Below, piece after piece: positions 33,370-43,342 of a stretch of DNA of 64,000 nt. A program made the position numbers and the translations under genes. Source of the DNA: Tetraselmis striata (lineage: Eukaryota > Chlorophyta > Chlorodendrophyceae > Chlorodendrales > Chlorodendraceae); the NCBI GenBank assembly GCA_006384855.1, contig VCJN01003415.1, positions 1-64,000 on the forward strand, in the 5' to 3' direction. A model generated the notes under the pieces. The model did not search any database. It saw nothing but the letters and a program-made list of their open reading frames with translations, and had not been told where the DNA came from. How positions within the stretch are numbered: the first letter of the stretch is position 1; every line of letters starts with the position of its first letter.

Positions 33370-34818
33370 CAGCAATCCAGTTACGGAAAGCCCTGGGTAG
33401 GCGACGCTCCGTTATAGTCATCAAGCAAATTGCCGAAGCATTCTGCAAGACTAATTGAAGGGCAGTGTAATGCGTATGAATTTCCAACACTGTTGGATCA
33501 CCGTCTAAAACACCGCCATCAAAAAATACCCGGCACTGACCACGAAAGGTCCGCCCTACCCGTTTGGGCGTCGGCCCATTCGAGTAATGCGAGTTGGGGC
33601 AAGCCCCAACCCGCGGAGCAAAGCATTTCGGGAGTGCGATACATGTGCAACAAAAAAGGCAATGTGAGGGAGGACCCGACGCCATAGTTGGAAAAAATTC
33701 CCATTCCCAGTAAAATCCAGGGCGCCGTGAAGGGAGGGGGGGACCCCGCCCAAAATAAAGGCAGTTAAGTCCTCAGGTGTTGACGCAATAACCTGACTAC
33801 TAATAGAATCCCTGAACTCCGGAACTAACAACCCAAAATTATGACGGTGATACCCCCACCGCGGGCACTCCACCAACACATGTTCGATAGTCTCTGATTC
33901 ACCTCCGCCACATGCAGGGCAGTGTTCAAGGAACCGCTCAGGCATGGCATGAATCCGGGCCAATCGGCGGGCAGTGGGAAATACTCGGGTGCGTAATTGT
34001 ATCATAATGTGCAACCCGGCCACAACCCCCGCGGGGACACCCACACCGTACTGTGGCAACGGGTTTGACGCATAGGACGCATGGACATATATATATACCC
34101 CATGTGTTATTGCGTGCTAACGATGCCGACGATTCGTAACGCGCCCACACCGATGCCTTTACTAGTTTAGCGGCATCGCGCGCGGCTAGTGACCTCCACT
34201 CAAGTGGAAGGTGCGCCCCCTCAGCTAGCCCTACGTCCACCCTAGCTAGTCGATCTAACCACCGCACAGTCCTTGACGTTCACGTGTTAGGGCGCGCCCG
34301 ACTTGGCTGATCTACTAAATGGGTTATACATGTATGCAAGTCGAATGCTTTAAGGAACGCCCGAGCCCGTGCCGCAGCGGCCGTAGCCTCTATGGGCGCA
34401 ATATCCAATTCCCGCATCATCGGTGCAGTGGCCACCCCAGGGGAGTTTTTACCTACCCCAATGAGGCACCGCAAGCACTGATTGAGTACGGTTTGTAATT
34501 TATTTATTTGCGCCGCTAGTTCTATCCATGCCCCATACTTCACACCCATAAGTTAAAACCGACAGTACCCAGGTTTTAAAAACCGACACACGCACATTAA
34601 TAGGAATTATGTCCCGTCCACCGACTAATACCGAATCGAGCGCCTCAATAGCGCGTTTACCCTTCTTTACCCGGTCGTCTACTATGTGTTGCATACCTAA
34701 ATCCGGCTTAATGACCGTACCCAAGTACCTATATTCATTTACAACCGGTACCCGTTCCCCCCCAAGCTGCCATCGGGCAGCTTGTTCGCGTAACGCGGTC
34801 TCGTCGGAATATCGGCCT
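33370..34818 (-). pseudogene. C-terminal part of non-LTR reverse transcriptase, with zinc finger
   Basis: The minus strand reads GGERVPVVNEYRYLGTVIKP (about 34770-34710), then VSVFKTWVLSVLTYGCEVWG, the usual thumb region after the RT palm. Next comes LQTVLNQCLRCLIGVGKN. The Cys/His cluster CPACGGGESETIEHVLVECP (about 33940-33880) is the C-terminal zinc finger of L1/Jockey/I-type elements. Beyond it, WADAQTGRADLSW and FFDGGVLDG near 33590-33500 recall a degenerate RNase H, ending FRNWIAA at 33365. Frames change several times. Confidence 0.8.
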
Positions 34819-34854
34819 CACTCGTCGAAACGGGGTCCGCTTAACCGCGCTTAA
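34819..34854 (+). repeat. Left terminal inverted repeat of the 4.7-kb transposon
   Basis: Pairs with 39497-39532 over 36 positions with three mismatches. The inner flanks also contain several GGCGCG/CGCGCC motifs on both sides. Confidence 0.8.
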
Positions 34855-35423
34855 CGACTACCAGGCGCGAGTAGTCGCCTGTATATATCGCGCCTAACGT
34901 TAGGCGTCACAGTGCTTTAAACTTGGCGGTAAGGATGAGTACGGCAGCGGAGCCCTGCATCAAAGTACTATAGCGAGTAGCGGGTACTCGGTAGTCACGA
35001 GTGCACAAAGTACGAGACGAGTACACGAGACACTGTACTTTACGGGGATCGCGCCGCCCTTCATATCTGCTATTAGGCGCGCGCCTCCTCACGAGTACGC
35101 GCGGAAGATACCCGCGTGATGACGAGTGATGATGACGAGCAGGCGGGGCAGTAGGGTACTGGTCGATACACAACAAAGGCTGCAAAAATGCATTACACGG
35201 TAGTCACGGTTGGTTTTGTGATTTAACAAAGTTGAGGTGCCAGGCTGGATCAGCGGCCAATGAGCGTCGAGCTTCGGGGTGTGGTTAAGCGGACATGGGC
35301 GCGCCTACTCCTAGCTGGCAAATTTAACGTCAAGGCACCGGATATTTTCGGATTTATGGCGGAGGGGTCGGAAACTGCATAAAGTATTAGGGAAATACTA
35401 GAAATTTAATTACAATGGGTCTA

Positions 35424-36341
35424 CTACCGCCCCCGGCCCGTGCCCGCCCCCCATGGCCTGCGGCCGGCTGGCTCCGCTGCCGCCGGCCTCTTCCTGGCGC
35501 CGGCACGTGGTGTTATGCCCGCTGTCGGCTCGGGTGCTGACTGCCCCTTGTTGCCCGCAGATACTTCTGCGGGCATGCTATTCATGGCAGCTGCTGCCAT
35601 CTGCTGCGCCCCGCGGCTAGGGAGCTTGTTTGACGGGGCTGGCATGATGCCGCCGCGCGCTCCCGCTGCGCTTGCTTCCTCTGGCGTCCAGCCTGCATCC
35701 TCGCAGTAGCGTCCTGAAGCGCCGGGGATCTAGCCGCACGGGGAACATGAGCTCGTCGAGCGAGCGGGGGAGGGGGGCTGTAGCCGGTAGACAGGTCTTG
35801 CACCGGAGCGCCGTTCTGGTCGATTCCGGACTGCGGTAGTGATGAAAGAAAAACACTAAGTCGCCGACACTCGCTCGGGCAGCGACAACATCAGCAGCTA
35901 GCTACACGATGAGCAGGTAAACCGGCCGGCAAGCGCACCTTTGCACTAGGGATGCAAAGAACCCTTGCTGCATGCGTCGGCTTCATCGATTTAAGCAAGG
36001 CAGCTTGCTCCTCCTCCACGGTCAATTAGGGTGGGCAGACGGGCCGTTCAGCTTGACCAGTCAAAAACGCTCGACGTGTCATCGGCGCTGACTGTCGTGA
36101 GGTAGTAGCGCAGGGGCGGGCCGCGCGGGACAGGCGGGGGCTCGCGTGCTCCTCTCGGCAGCATGATATCTTCCCACGACGCGTCATTCGTCCCGGCAGC
36201 GGCATGGAAGGTGCTGACGGAGGCCATGGTAGCACGGGGGGCGAGCAGGGCGATCTGCTCTTCATGCGAAGCGGTCAGCATAAATAGGCGAAGAGGAAGT
36301 GCCGAGGAGTGAAAGTGCGCGCGCGGCTGGTGGCTCATCAC
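35424..36341 (-). pseudogene. Candidate C-terminal coding pieces of the 4.7-kb transposon
   Basis: Two minus-strand stretches look coding. One (36341-36048) reads SHEEQIALLAPRATMASV and ASWEDIMLPRG to YYLTTVSADDTSSVFDW. The other (35645-35424) reads SNKLPSRGAQQMAAAAMNS and ends in a Pro/Arg/Gly-rich tail, RRPWGAGTGRGR. They may be 3' exons of a transposase-type gene, but I recognise no DDE motif. No transposase family can be named. Confidence 0.3.
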
Positions 36342-37059
36342 GTACTTTATATCATTGCATCAGTCTCGAGTAGTAATGGTACCTCGGTACCCGGGGCGTC
36401 ACAATAACATTATCAATGACACTACGATGCATCTGCTGTTGTATGTAATGCACAACGCGTTTCACATTAATCTTATTGCTGAACAGAGTATATGCATATC
36501 AACATACATACCACAAATGACATTAAATTTATAAAAGTACAGATGTGTATAACGGCAAAGACAAATGCAAACTTTTGTGTCAACATCGGTTGACAATACT
36601 TGCTCGCGACGATACAGCAGTACACCGCGGCATCCATGCGTAACATTGACCCATGTCAGTATCAAAAAATATGTTGTGAGTGTGTCAGGAAATAAAATTA
36701 GTGAAGCAGGCATGTGCAAGCATAATGCAGATTGGCCATGTTTCGTAAGATAGTATTGCTTAACATTACATTTGGAAACCCCAGACCCAACCGACGCCTA
36801 TATGTATCATGCGCCTGCCATACTACGCAACTGCTCCCGCAACATATGGATATGCTCAATTCACACACGCCACGGTTGCTGCGTATATGCTACTACTGCA
36901 TGGCATCAACACCGCCATCATCCTCATCGAGGGCGGCGATGTCGTAGGCATGGGAGTGCTTCAAGTAGGAGCACCACCCGTGCCGGGCTGCACTATCAGC
37001 ATGAGCGCAAAGTGCAGGAAAGCAACAACAACATGTAAGATGCTTCAGCAATAATATAT

Positions 37060-37769
37060 ATCACAGGTGGCCCATCACCTGATCATTTGCCTCGGCACAG
37101 CGTCACCGGCGGCCCTTTGCCGCCGCCCCCTGCCAACAGTGCTGATGGCCTCTGTCCATGTATATGTGACAAGTCTGCCATGCACAATCCTGGGCGGGAA
37201 GACAAAGTCCTGCTGGAAGACAGTGTTGATCGGGCCCTCCCACAGTCCAGTGCTCATAGGCGTTGATAGCACGCATCTCCAACTGCAAACACAACGGGAG
37301 GCGAAGTCATCGCGCTGTTTTTGAGGTGGCGCTCAGCGACAACGAAATAAGTTACCTTGACCTACAAGCTACGGGCAGCTACGGAGGTATTCTTTGCAGC
37401 CTTCATGAACATCGTGGCAGCAAAGGACATCACTCCGTGCATGAAGTTGCATGACGGCAATTTCCCGATGGATAGAACTGCATGGCAACCTTGACGCACT
37501 GAGTGCTCAGTGCATGGAGCACTGCAAACATGGAGATCAAGGAGGGCTTCCGCAACGGCAGCAACCAACAGCCCCAACACCTGCTCAAGTCCGGCAAGGT
37601 GATGCTCTCCAGGACTGGCCAAGTCACGACGCGCAGCACCTTGATCGCGCACCACCGTGACATGCATGGACCAGCCCATCGTGCACAACCCCACCTGCCC
37701 AAGGCAAAGGCGTGTGCCGTGAAGGCAGAGATGGCAGAGAAAGCGGCGACGAAGCGAAGGAAGATGTGA
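37060..37769. pseudogene. Ambiguous coding remnants inside the 4.7-kb transposon
   Basis: On the minus strand, MRAINAYEHWTVGGPINTVF and FVFPPRIVHGRL (about 37270-37180) look coding. On the plus strand, ATEVFFAAFMNIVAAKDITP (37376-37435), LHDGNFPMDRTAWQ, then MEIKEGFRNGSNQQ and a Lys/Arg tail KAATKRRKM ending at 37769 also look coding, with frame changes. Possibly two convergent genes, both decayed. I do not recognise either. Confidence 0.3.
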
Positions 37770-37879
37770 ATGCATTAATTACATCTAGTGAGCGTGTCCC
37801 GTCCCCTTCTCGCCCTTACTGAATTTGCCATAGACAGCCATGTCACATGAGCGGCAGGTGCTCGGCTCACCGCTGCCCT

Positions 37880-38760
37880 CAGCCCCCCTCACCGATGTTG
37901 AACGCCTCGCCTCCCGCCTCCATCGTTGCTTCGCGCCCCGCCCTCCTCTGCATGAAGTACTTCTTTTCATATGGCCCGCACTTTACCGCATCCCAGCTGT
38001 CAATGCTGCCGTAGCTTTCAGAACTGCGCCGATGTGCGGGGCGCTGAATAGTCCCCTTCGTTGGTGTTGTCTGAGATACCCGCTCACTCTCGCTCCATGC
38101 GCTCCTGCCACTCCGTAGCGCTCAGCTTCCGAGCGCGCTCACCCAACTCACGCGCACGCTCTGAGCGCACAGTTCGGAGCGCCTACTGTTCCAGCTTGTC
38201 TGCCTCGCTCTTGCCCGGCAGCGCCTCCCACCGGAATACCAAGCCACCCGTCTCTATGGGAAGCGGTGGCGGGATTGGTGCGCTGAATCCTAGCCCATCA
38301 CATCGCGCAGAGCATCGCTATCGTCCATCGGGTGCATAAAATGCGCTTCGCACAGCGCATGCAGCTCGCACATTGCGTATACTTTGGGATCATCGAAGGC
38401 AGTGAGGAAGGGCCATGCCTTTGGATCACTTGGGCCCACTGAGTAGCCAGTTGGCAGCTCCATGTGGTGGCCGTGGCCGTTCATGCGGTCGTACATCGCC
38501 TCGGTCACCGCCGAGACCAACGCCTCCTCGCGTACCACTGGTAGGCCGTCTACTGTGGTGGACTTGCCACACTTCCGGCAGAATTCGGAGGCGGCGGGCT
38601 GATGGCCGAAACGGCCAGAACGCACCGAGCGCAGTTCTCGCGTCGCGCCATATCGTTGGGGCGCTGCGTCGGCGCGAAGGGTTTTCAGCCTCCAACCCGC
38701 TGTAGCATCAACGGACGATGCGAGAGAACAACGGAGGAACTCAACAATCCGCCACGGCAA
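37880..38760 (-). pseudogene. Decayed minus-strand coding region in the 4.7-kb transposon
   Basis: The frame 38760-38290 reads FCRKCGKSTTVDGLPVVREE, a zinc-ribbon-like C-x2-C, then VSAVTEAMYDRMNGHG and MCELHALCEAHFMHPMDD. After a stop, coding-like sequence goes on with EALPGKSEADKLEQ, a stop, then RTVRSERARELGERARKL (about 38190-38120) and SWDAVKCGPYEKKYFMQRR (about 38000-37950). One long protein with several nonsense codons is likely. It has no assigned family. Confidence 0.4.
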
Positions 38761-39136
38761 CGACCTCAGCTTTCCCTCCCTCTAGCGATATCGGGTGCGT
38801 GTCGGGTGGGATCGGTGCCGAGATGTCTCCGATTATGTTTGGCGTGGGTGGGCTGCAGTGAGTGAGTGGGGCAAAAAGGGCGGCGTCCGTACATGATGCG
38901 GCCGAATGCACATCCGCCGTTGACCACTGTGGGCACCACCTGCCCGACTACCGCCAGTAATGTGTACCCATGGGATAAGGTTTGCGCTCCGGGGGGCGTG
39001 ATGCGCAGTGGCCGCGCGCACTGGGGGGCAAGCGCGCTATGTGCAGCTCGGGGTGGGTGAGGAAGTTTGCTGTGTGATGGACGCGGTGCGCGCGGCCCGC
39101 ATAAAGGATTCTATTATAGTACAGCAGTACTAGCGC

Positions 39137-39240
39137 AGTGTGCAGTGTGCGACAGTGTGCGCCGCTGTGCGCAGTGTGCAGTGTGCGACAGTGTGCGCCG
39201 CTGTGCGCAGTGTGCAGCAGTGTGCAGTGTGCGACAGCAG
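39137..39240 (+). repeat. Tandem repeat with CAGTGTGCG units
   Basis: A unit of about 36 bp (GCAGTGTGCAGTGTGCGACA followed by GTGTGCGCCGCTGTGC) is repeated twice, then a partial unit. Located near the right end of the 4.7-kb transposon; subterminal repeats are often transposase-binding sites, but that is speculation here. Confidence 0.75.
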
Positions 39241-39496
39241 TGCATAACTAGTTCATGCACGATATCCCGGTACTGGTGTGAATTACAAAAAGGGCAGTTC
39301 CGGTACTGGTACGCCGTCATATCACGTACCATTTGCGTACGGGTACGGCCATGGCAGTCATGGCGGCGCGGGTACTCGCGATCACCGCCGAGATAAGCTG
39401 ACTGAAAGAGGATATAGGCGCGGTAAGGCGCGGGGGTGATACGGAATACAGTAATCGTACAGTAAAATTGAGTACGGATACAGTACAAGTACCGTG

Positions 39497-39532
39497 TTAG
39501 GCGCGGTTAGGCGAACCCCGTTTCGACGAGTG
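39497..39532 (-). repeat. Right terminal inverted repeat of the 4.7-kb transposon
   Basis: Inverse of 34819-34854, ending CGAAACGACGAGTG-like on the plus strand (CCCCGTTTCGACGAGTG, up to 39532). Confidence 0.8.
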
Positions 39533-39880
39533 CTAATGCCATCACCCCACACTTAAGTACCCCAAACCCCATAAAATGGTCCTCCGCCCACTGCGAGAAG
39601 TGGGCGAACATGGCATGCAGGTTATTGAATGAGCCTGTGATACCAACAGCGTCACATGTCGCGCACACGGCGGGGGCTGTTGCAGCGGGTCTCGGCTTGC
39701 GTGCATGGTACCCTAGGCGGCATTCTCTCTGCCGGTGTGCAGATGGCCAAGTCTGATGCGTGTGCTCGTGCCCACTCTGTGTCTTCTCATGTTACTGCTT
39801 CCACCCCGCAGTCGTTGTAGAGGACCTTTCTGATTGCCTTTTATTTTGGTGATTTCCGATATCGCCTTCTGCTGCTAGCT
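39533..39880 (-). pseudogene. Palm-side fragment of the non-LTR reverse transcriptase
   Basis: The minus strand reads SFNNLHAMFAHFSQWAEDH (about 39634-39578), then GFGVLKCGVMAL and breaks at 39533. This is the segment just after the catalytic YADD region in non-LTR RTs (LQxxLxxFxxWA, then the K-C-G-V-M strand). Its natural continuation is found at 34818, on the far side of the DNA transposon. Upstream it decays into unreadable frames. Confidence 0.8.
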
Positions 39881-39923
39881 CATGTAATTATTACCAACAG
39901 CGTCGTCCTTGATATTTAGCGAC

Positions 39924-40172
39924 TACTGGTATGGCCACAACCAGACGCCAGTAATATTCCTTGTAACATAAATACAGTACGCGCTACAACTCCTAAATCT
40001 TCAGGATAGCGCTACTAGCTGCCTGTCCGCGGTGCCGAGTCGGACCGCTATAGGATAAATATCCAATGCCACCAGCATGTTGTAAGAGATTACATTCTGC
40101 AACCAACTAAATTCGCCAGAATACAACGAGTAGTAGAGCCCTGTATCATTAAGTACTGACACGAGTACTAAC
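39924..40172 (+). repeat. 3' LTR of the gypsy element, right part
   Basis: Resumes at TACTGGTATGGCCACAACC and continues to CGAGTACTAA, matching about 28174-28428. A poly(C) run follows at 40173-40193. Confidence 0.9.
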
Positions 40173-40420
40173 CCCCCCCCCCCCCCCCCCCCCGCGCCCC
40201 CTCCGCCCAATTTCCCCGGGCGCTCCGATAGCGGTACAATGAGTATTATTGGTAGTCGAGTGCCTGTTGAATAGTTGATGAGTACGAGCAGTAACGGGAC
40301 AAAAATCAAGTAAACAATAAGCAGAATGTACGTGCGGCGGGAATAATAAGCAGAGAAGAAACGAAAAGTACCGGTAGCAGTATGTATGGCGGGGAGACAT
40401 ATATTATTTATGGGTTGATA

Positions 40421-40425
40421 GTACC
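40421..40425 (+). repeat. Target-site duplication of the copia-type element, left copy
   Basis: GTACC at 40421-40425 and again at 45406-45410, directly outside the two LTRs. Five bases is the usual length for Ty1/copia integration. Confidence 0.85.
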
Positions 40426-40930
40426 TGTCGGATGGAGAAAGTCGAAGTGATGGCTGAGTGGCACTGTCACTGATGGAAAGAGAGTCGGCGAGAGTCGGCG
40501 TGCATGCGTCGAATCACGTCGAGTGCCAGCAAGCGAGATGCAAGCTGGGAAGGCAAAGGGCTGCTATGAGCTGTGGGCGATGGACGAAAGGTAGTCGCTG
40601 TCACCGTGGTGATGGCTGAGTGGCACTGTCACGAGAGACAAAGAGTGAGTCGGAATATTTCTGGAAAACCAGTTGACTGAATTACAAGGAGCCGAGGCTG
40701 GCAATTCATACCAGCCGGCTAGGTGTCAATTAGGACGGACACCTCTCCGTCTAAGAAGGCCCACTGGCAAAGATGCCTAGGTGCCATGCTTTGGTAACAA
40801 CTGGGTGCCGTACTTCTGCCATACGGTCTAAATTAGGCACATGTACGGCAACCAGCTGTTCACTGGAAAAATGCGGATTTCACAGAGAGAAAAAGCGGAT
40901 TCAGGGTACCGGAGTACCCTGGGTCCAACA
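40426..40930 (-). repeat. LTR of the copia-type element (3' LTR in element sense)
   Basis: On the plus strand it runs TGTCGGATGG to GGGTCCAACA. In element sense this is TGTTGGACCC to CCATCCGACA, proper TG...CA ends. Confidence 0.9.
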
Positions 40931-40942
40931 CCCCTCCTCATC
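40931..40942 (-). promoter_or_regulatory. Polypurine tract of the copia-type element
   Basis: In element sense GATGAGGAGGGG lies directly before the 3' LTR. Confidence 0.7.
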
Positions 40943-40959
40943 CTGTGGAATCCCGCGGA

Positions 40960-41364
40960 CGCAGGACTGATGGCGGCAGAGGCGCAACGCAAGGCTCCTC
41001 GGATGACCCCATCAAGAAAGCGCGGAAATGAAGAAAGGTAGTCAGCGGCAGCGCTTTAGCGAAGAAGTCGGCCAAGTGGGCCGGGGTAGGCGTGTCGTAC
41101 ATGTAAATGATGCCGTCTTGGTAGAGTTGGACCGCATACTGAAACTGGAGGTCAATGTGGCGTTCCGCGCCTGTAATTATACCATGTTGCACCTGAACGA
41201 TGCGTACGCGGTTGTCCCCGCATATTTGCACCGGGGCAGCAATGGGGTGGCTGAGCTTGGCGCAGAAGAACGCGAATAGTCGCCAGACATGTGCAGACCA
41301 CGCAGAGCGCCACGAACTCCGCTGCGGCAGTAGACATGGCCACGCTGCCTCCGAACCTGCGCAT
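40960..41364 (-). pseudogene. RNase H of the copia-type element
   Basis: Reads GGSVAMSTAAAEFVALCVV (about 41350-41300), the S-T-A-E-A-E-Y-x-A-L signature of copia RNase H, then in another frame ERHIDLQFQYAVQL and YDTPTPAHLADFFAKALPL (about 41085-41030), the ADxFTK-like C-terminal motif. At least one frameshift separates the two parts. Confidence 0.75.
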
Positions 41365-41379
41365 GGTAGGTGACTGCAG

Positions 41380-42136
41380 TGTTATGAAAGTTGGTATTCA
41401 GCGTGCATGGCAGGCGGCGAGGCTTGCTCTCCGTCATGTGAAAGGTAGTCAGCATGTCAATGATGCAGGTTTCCCGATGAAGATGGATCACGCCGTCTGG
41501 TGCGGAGCCGATGAAGTCGAAGTCACGTAGAAAGGAAGAAACGCACAGAAACCATGCCTTGTGTGCCTGCGGCATATCGTAGAGTGCCTGACCGGGGTTC
41601 CAAGCCCGGTCCTTACGGCCACAGCCGGGGGAGAGGTAGTCATAGGTATCTGCATTTCGGTCGGCGTTGAGGAAAACACAGCGGACGTCGAATTGGTAGA
41701 GCTCCTAGGTGAGTTGAACCGTGATAGCAATGTTGGTGCGCAAGGCGACGAAGTGAACGATGGGGGCATAGGTCTTGGCGTCATTATAGGTCTCGCCGGT
41801 GGTGAATAGATTGCCGCGGACGATCACGCCGGCCTCGCGCCTGATGATGTTGCCATCTTTGTGCTGCGCCGCGAAGGCCCACGCCATCTGTTGGATGACC
41901 GCGGACTTGTTGTTGCGTCGAAGCTCAGGGACGTTGACCCAGACGAAAAGTGCCATCGTGGCGATAGAGTTGATCTCATGGTTCATGGACGTCTTCCAGT
42001 CATCGGGGCGAGTGCTGCAGATGTCCTCATGATAGGTGCGCGGCGCCGTGGACACGCGGACAGTGGGTGCTGGTAAGGCAAGGGCTGTCAGCCGCGCTGA
42101 GTGGGGGCGCACAACTGCCGCAATCGCGGATGCCAC
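41380..42136 (-). pseudogene. Reverse transcriptase of the copia-type element, active site missing
   Basis: Begins with APRTYHEDICSTRPDDWKTS, MNHEINSIATMALFVWVNVP and KDGNIIRREAGVIVRG (about 42050-41790), the conserved N-terminal run of copia RT. It continues after a stop with FDVRCVFLNADRNADTYDYL, ALYDMPQAHKAW and SFLRDFDFIGSAPDGVI (about 41700-41490). The next segment is CIIDMLTTFHMTESKPRRLP, from well past the catalytic YVDD, so the active site has been deleted near 41490-41460. Confidence 0.8.
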
Positions 42137-42229
42137 CAGTGTTGGGTGGTAGTCGCTGAAGTCGACATAATGGGAAGGTAGTTGTGCATGTTTGTTGGTG
42201 TGAGGAGCCGGCAGTGCCGTGGCGTCCCC

Positions 42230-43110
42230 CTCCTAATGGTGCGGAGGGTGCTGCTCGTTGTGATGTGGAAATGGGGGCCCCTCTTGTGCCGAAGCAAGCG
42301 CCGCTGATGGCAGCATGGGCGGCGGTGCGTGGGGCCCCTCCTGCTGGCCCGAGGGTTGAAACTCGTCCATAAGGTAGTCAGCGTTGGAGAACTGAAAGGC
42401 CGGCATAGGGAGAGGCGGGGTCGTGCGCCCGGCAACCGGGTTGTAGATGTTGTAGCCACTGAAGGGGCCGGGGTCGGCGAGCTTGATGGCGGCGACGTTG
42501 TTGACGCAGTTCCGGATGTCCTGCGGTTGAGTGATACATGTCCACATAAGGGTGTCGGGGTGAGCCGCCGAGCCGCAGGACGCCGCGCGCACGATGTTGC
42601 ATGCGCCAAGTGAGGAGAGTACTTCACGTAAGACCATCGCGTATGGAAAAGTCTGCACAGTATAGCGCACTGGTGTGGGCTGAGAAGACAGGTAGAAGCG
42701 GATGAAATTGATGTGGGAGGAGAAGGCACGAGGGCGATGGTCATGCTAGTCAAGGCGTGATCCCGTGCGTGGCCATGGGTGACACGGTGGGCTTGACACG
42801 ACGAGGGTGAACGGGCGCAGCCGCTCCAGCTCCGTGACGGTGATGTCGTTGATGTTCATGGGGGTCCCGTCATGACAGTCCTGAAATGCTGATGGAGGCA
42901 GGCGGCCCGGGTATTTGCTGCTGATAACTTGCAGGTGATGTGGCCACATAGTGCGGGCCTTCGTTGATGGGTCGGCGCCGATGAACGCGTGGATGGAGAA
43001 GCCGTATTCCACCACTGCCTCCACCTCAAATGCCGATGGGCCGTGGCAGGGCGAGAAGAGATGCTCGATTACCAAAGCAGAGCTTGGCATATGGAGGAGC
43101 GGGGCAGCGG
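42230..43110 (-). pseudogene. Cytosine-5 DNA methyltransferase-like domain in the copia-type element
   Basis: The frame 43273-42746 contains VIEHLFSPCHGPSAFEVEAV (from 43072; motif I position), FIGADPSTKARTMWPHHLQ (motif II-like acidic end), and TLVVSSPPCHPWPRTGSRLD, with the PPC catalytic loop of motif IV at 42790-42782. A single TAG (42748-42746) follows, and the same frame goes on with HDHRPRAFSSHINFIRFYL, TPVRYTVQTFPYAMVLREVL (motif VI position; ENV has become QTF) and GACNIVRAASCGSAAHPDTL (with MWT following; motif VIII-like). Motif order and spacing fit a C5-methyltransferase. Motif I Gly residues, the ENV and the QRR-like Arg have changed, so it is probably inactive. It shares register with the gag and RT frames. 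DNA methyltransferases inside retrotransposons are known from dinoflagellates and charophytes. Confidence 0.75.
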
Positions 43111-43342
43111 TGAGTATCGGGAGCGGCGGTGGCAGGTCTCCACGTAGGGCACCCTGCCCCGTATGAACGTCGTGGGCCGCCAGTGCGGCTGAGGTTGGGA
43201 ATGCGGGTGAGCGAGGCATAGAGGTTGAATTGGGGTGGGACTGGGCTGAGAGCGGTAGTGGGGGGCACGCCATGGGTGTGAGAACGGGAACTGGAAGTTG
43301 TCGTCAGAGTTGGAGTAGGGGACGTGCCAGGATTCATGTACT

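Larger units (their letters stand above)
34819..39532. mobile_element. 4.7-kb terminal-inverted-repeat DNA transposon inside the non-LTR element
   Basis: Left end CACTCGTCGAAACGGGGT at 34819; the same 18 bases end the element in inverted orientation at 39532. The match extends to about 36 bp with three mismatches (34819-34854 and 39497-39532). The dinucleotide CT flanks both sides (34817-34818, 39533-39534). Counting CT once puts the two halves of the interrupted RT frame back in register, which supports a 2-bp duplication and these ends. The interior holds decayed minus-strand coding pieces and a tandem repeat. The superfamily is not recognised: ends begin CACT, but a 2-bp duplication does not fit CACTA elements (3 bp). 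Confidence 0.75.
33297..39923 (-). mobile_element. Non-LTR retrotransposon inserted in the gypsy 3' LTR, itself interrupted
   Basis: On the minus strand the 3' end is at 33297-33306 (an A-run, T8 on the plus strand, after CCCCCGGG). Coding remnants run through 34818 and continue at 39533-39923 beyond the inserted DNA transposon (34819-39532). Most of the 5' part, including the start of RT and any endonuclease, is missing, as in 5' truncation. The 3' 165 bp or so recur at 5652-5838. Flanks share only TAC (33294-33296 and 39924-39926), so a clear target duplication is not visible. Confidence 0.85.
28070..40172 (+). mobile_element. Ty3/gypsy chromovirus, split in its 3' LTR by a nested insertion
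   Basis: 5' LTR 28070-28428. 3' LTR in two parts, 33180-33296 and 39924-40172. Internal region 28429-33179. Order: gag remnant, Dam-like domain, aspartic protease, truncated reverse transcriptase, RNase H, integrase with chromodomain, polypurine tract. The protease-RT-RNase H-integrase order and C-terminal chromodomain place it among chromoviruses. Without the insert at 33297-39923 the element would be about 5.5 kb. The LTRs differ by several percent, and there are frameshifts and a deletion of the RT catalytic core, so it is an old, non-autonomous copy. No clear target duplication was seen. Confidence 0.9.

Noticed and set aside
35424-35856. Overlapping minus-strand frames as separate genes
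   Set aside because: They are different frames over the same DNA; at most one is coding, and it is treated as a remnant of the 4.7-kb transposon.
39137-39240. CRISPR-like array
   Set aside because: Units are contiguous with no unique spacers, and the context is eukaryotic.
34817-39534. CACTA (EnSpm) assignment for the 4.7-kb transposon
   Set aside because: Ends begin CACTC, but the flanking duplication looks like 2 bp rather than 3 bp and no EnSpm transposase was recognised.
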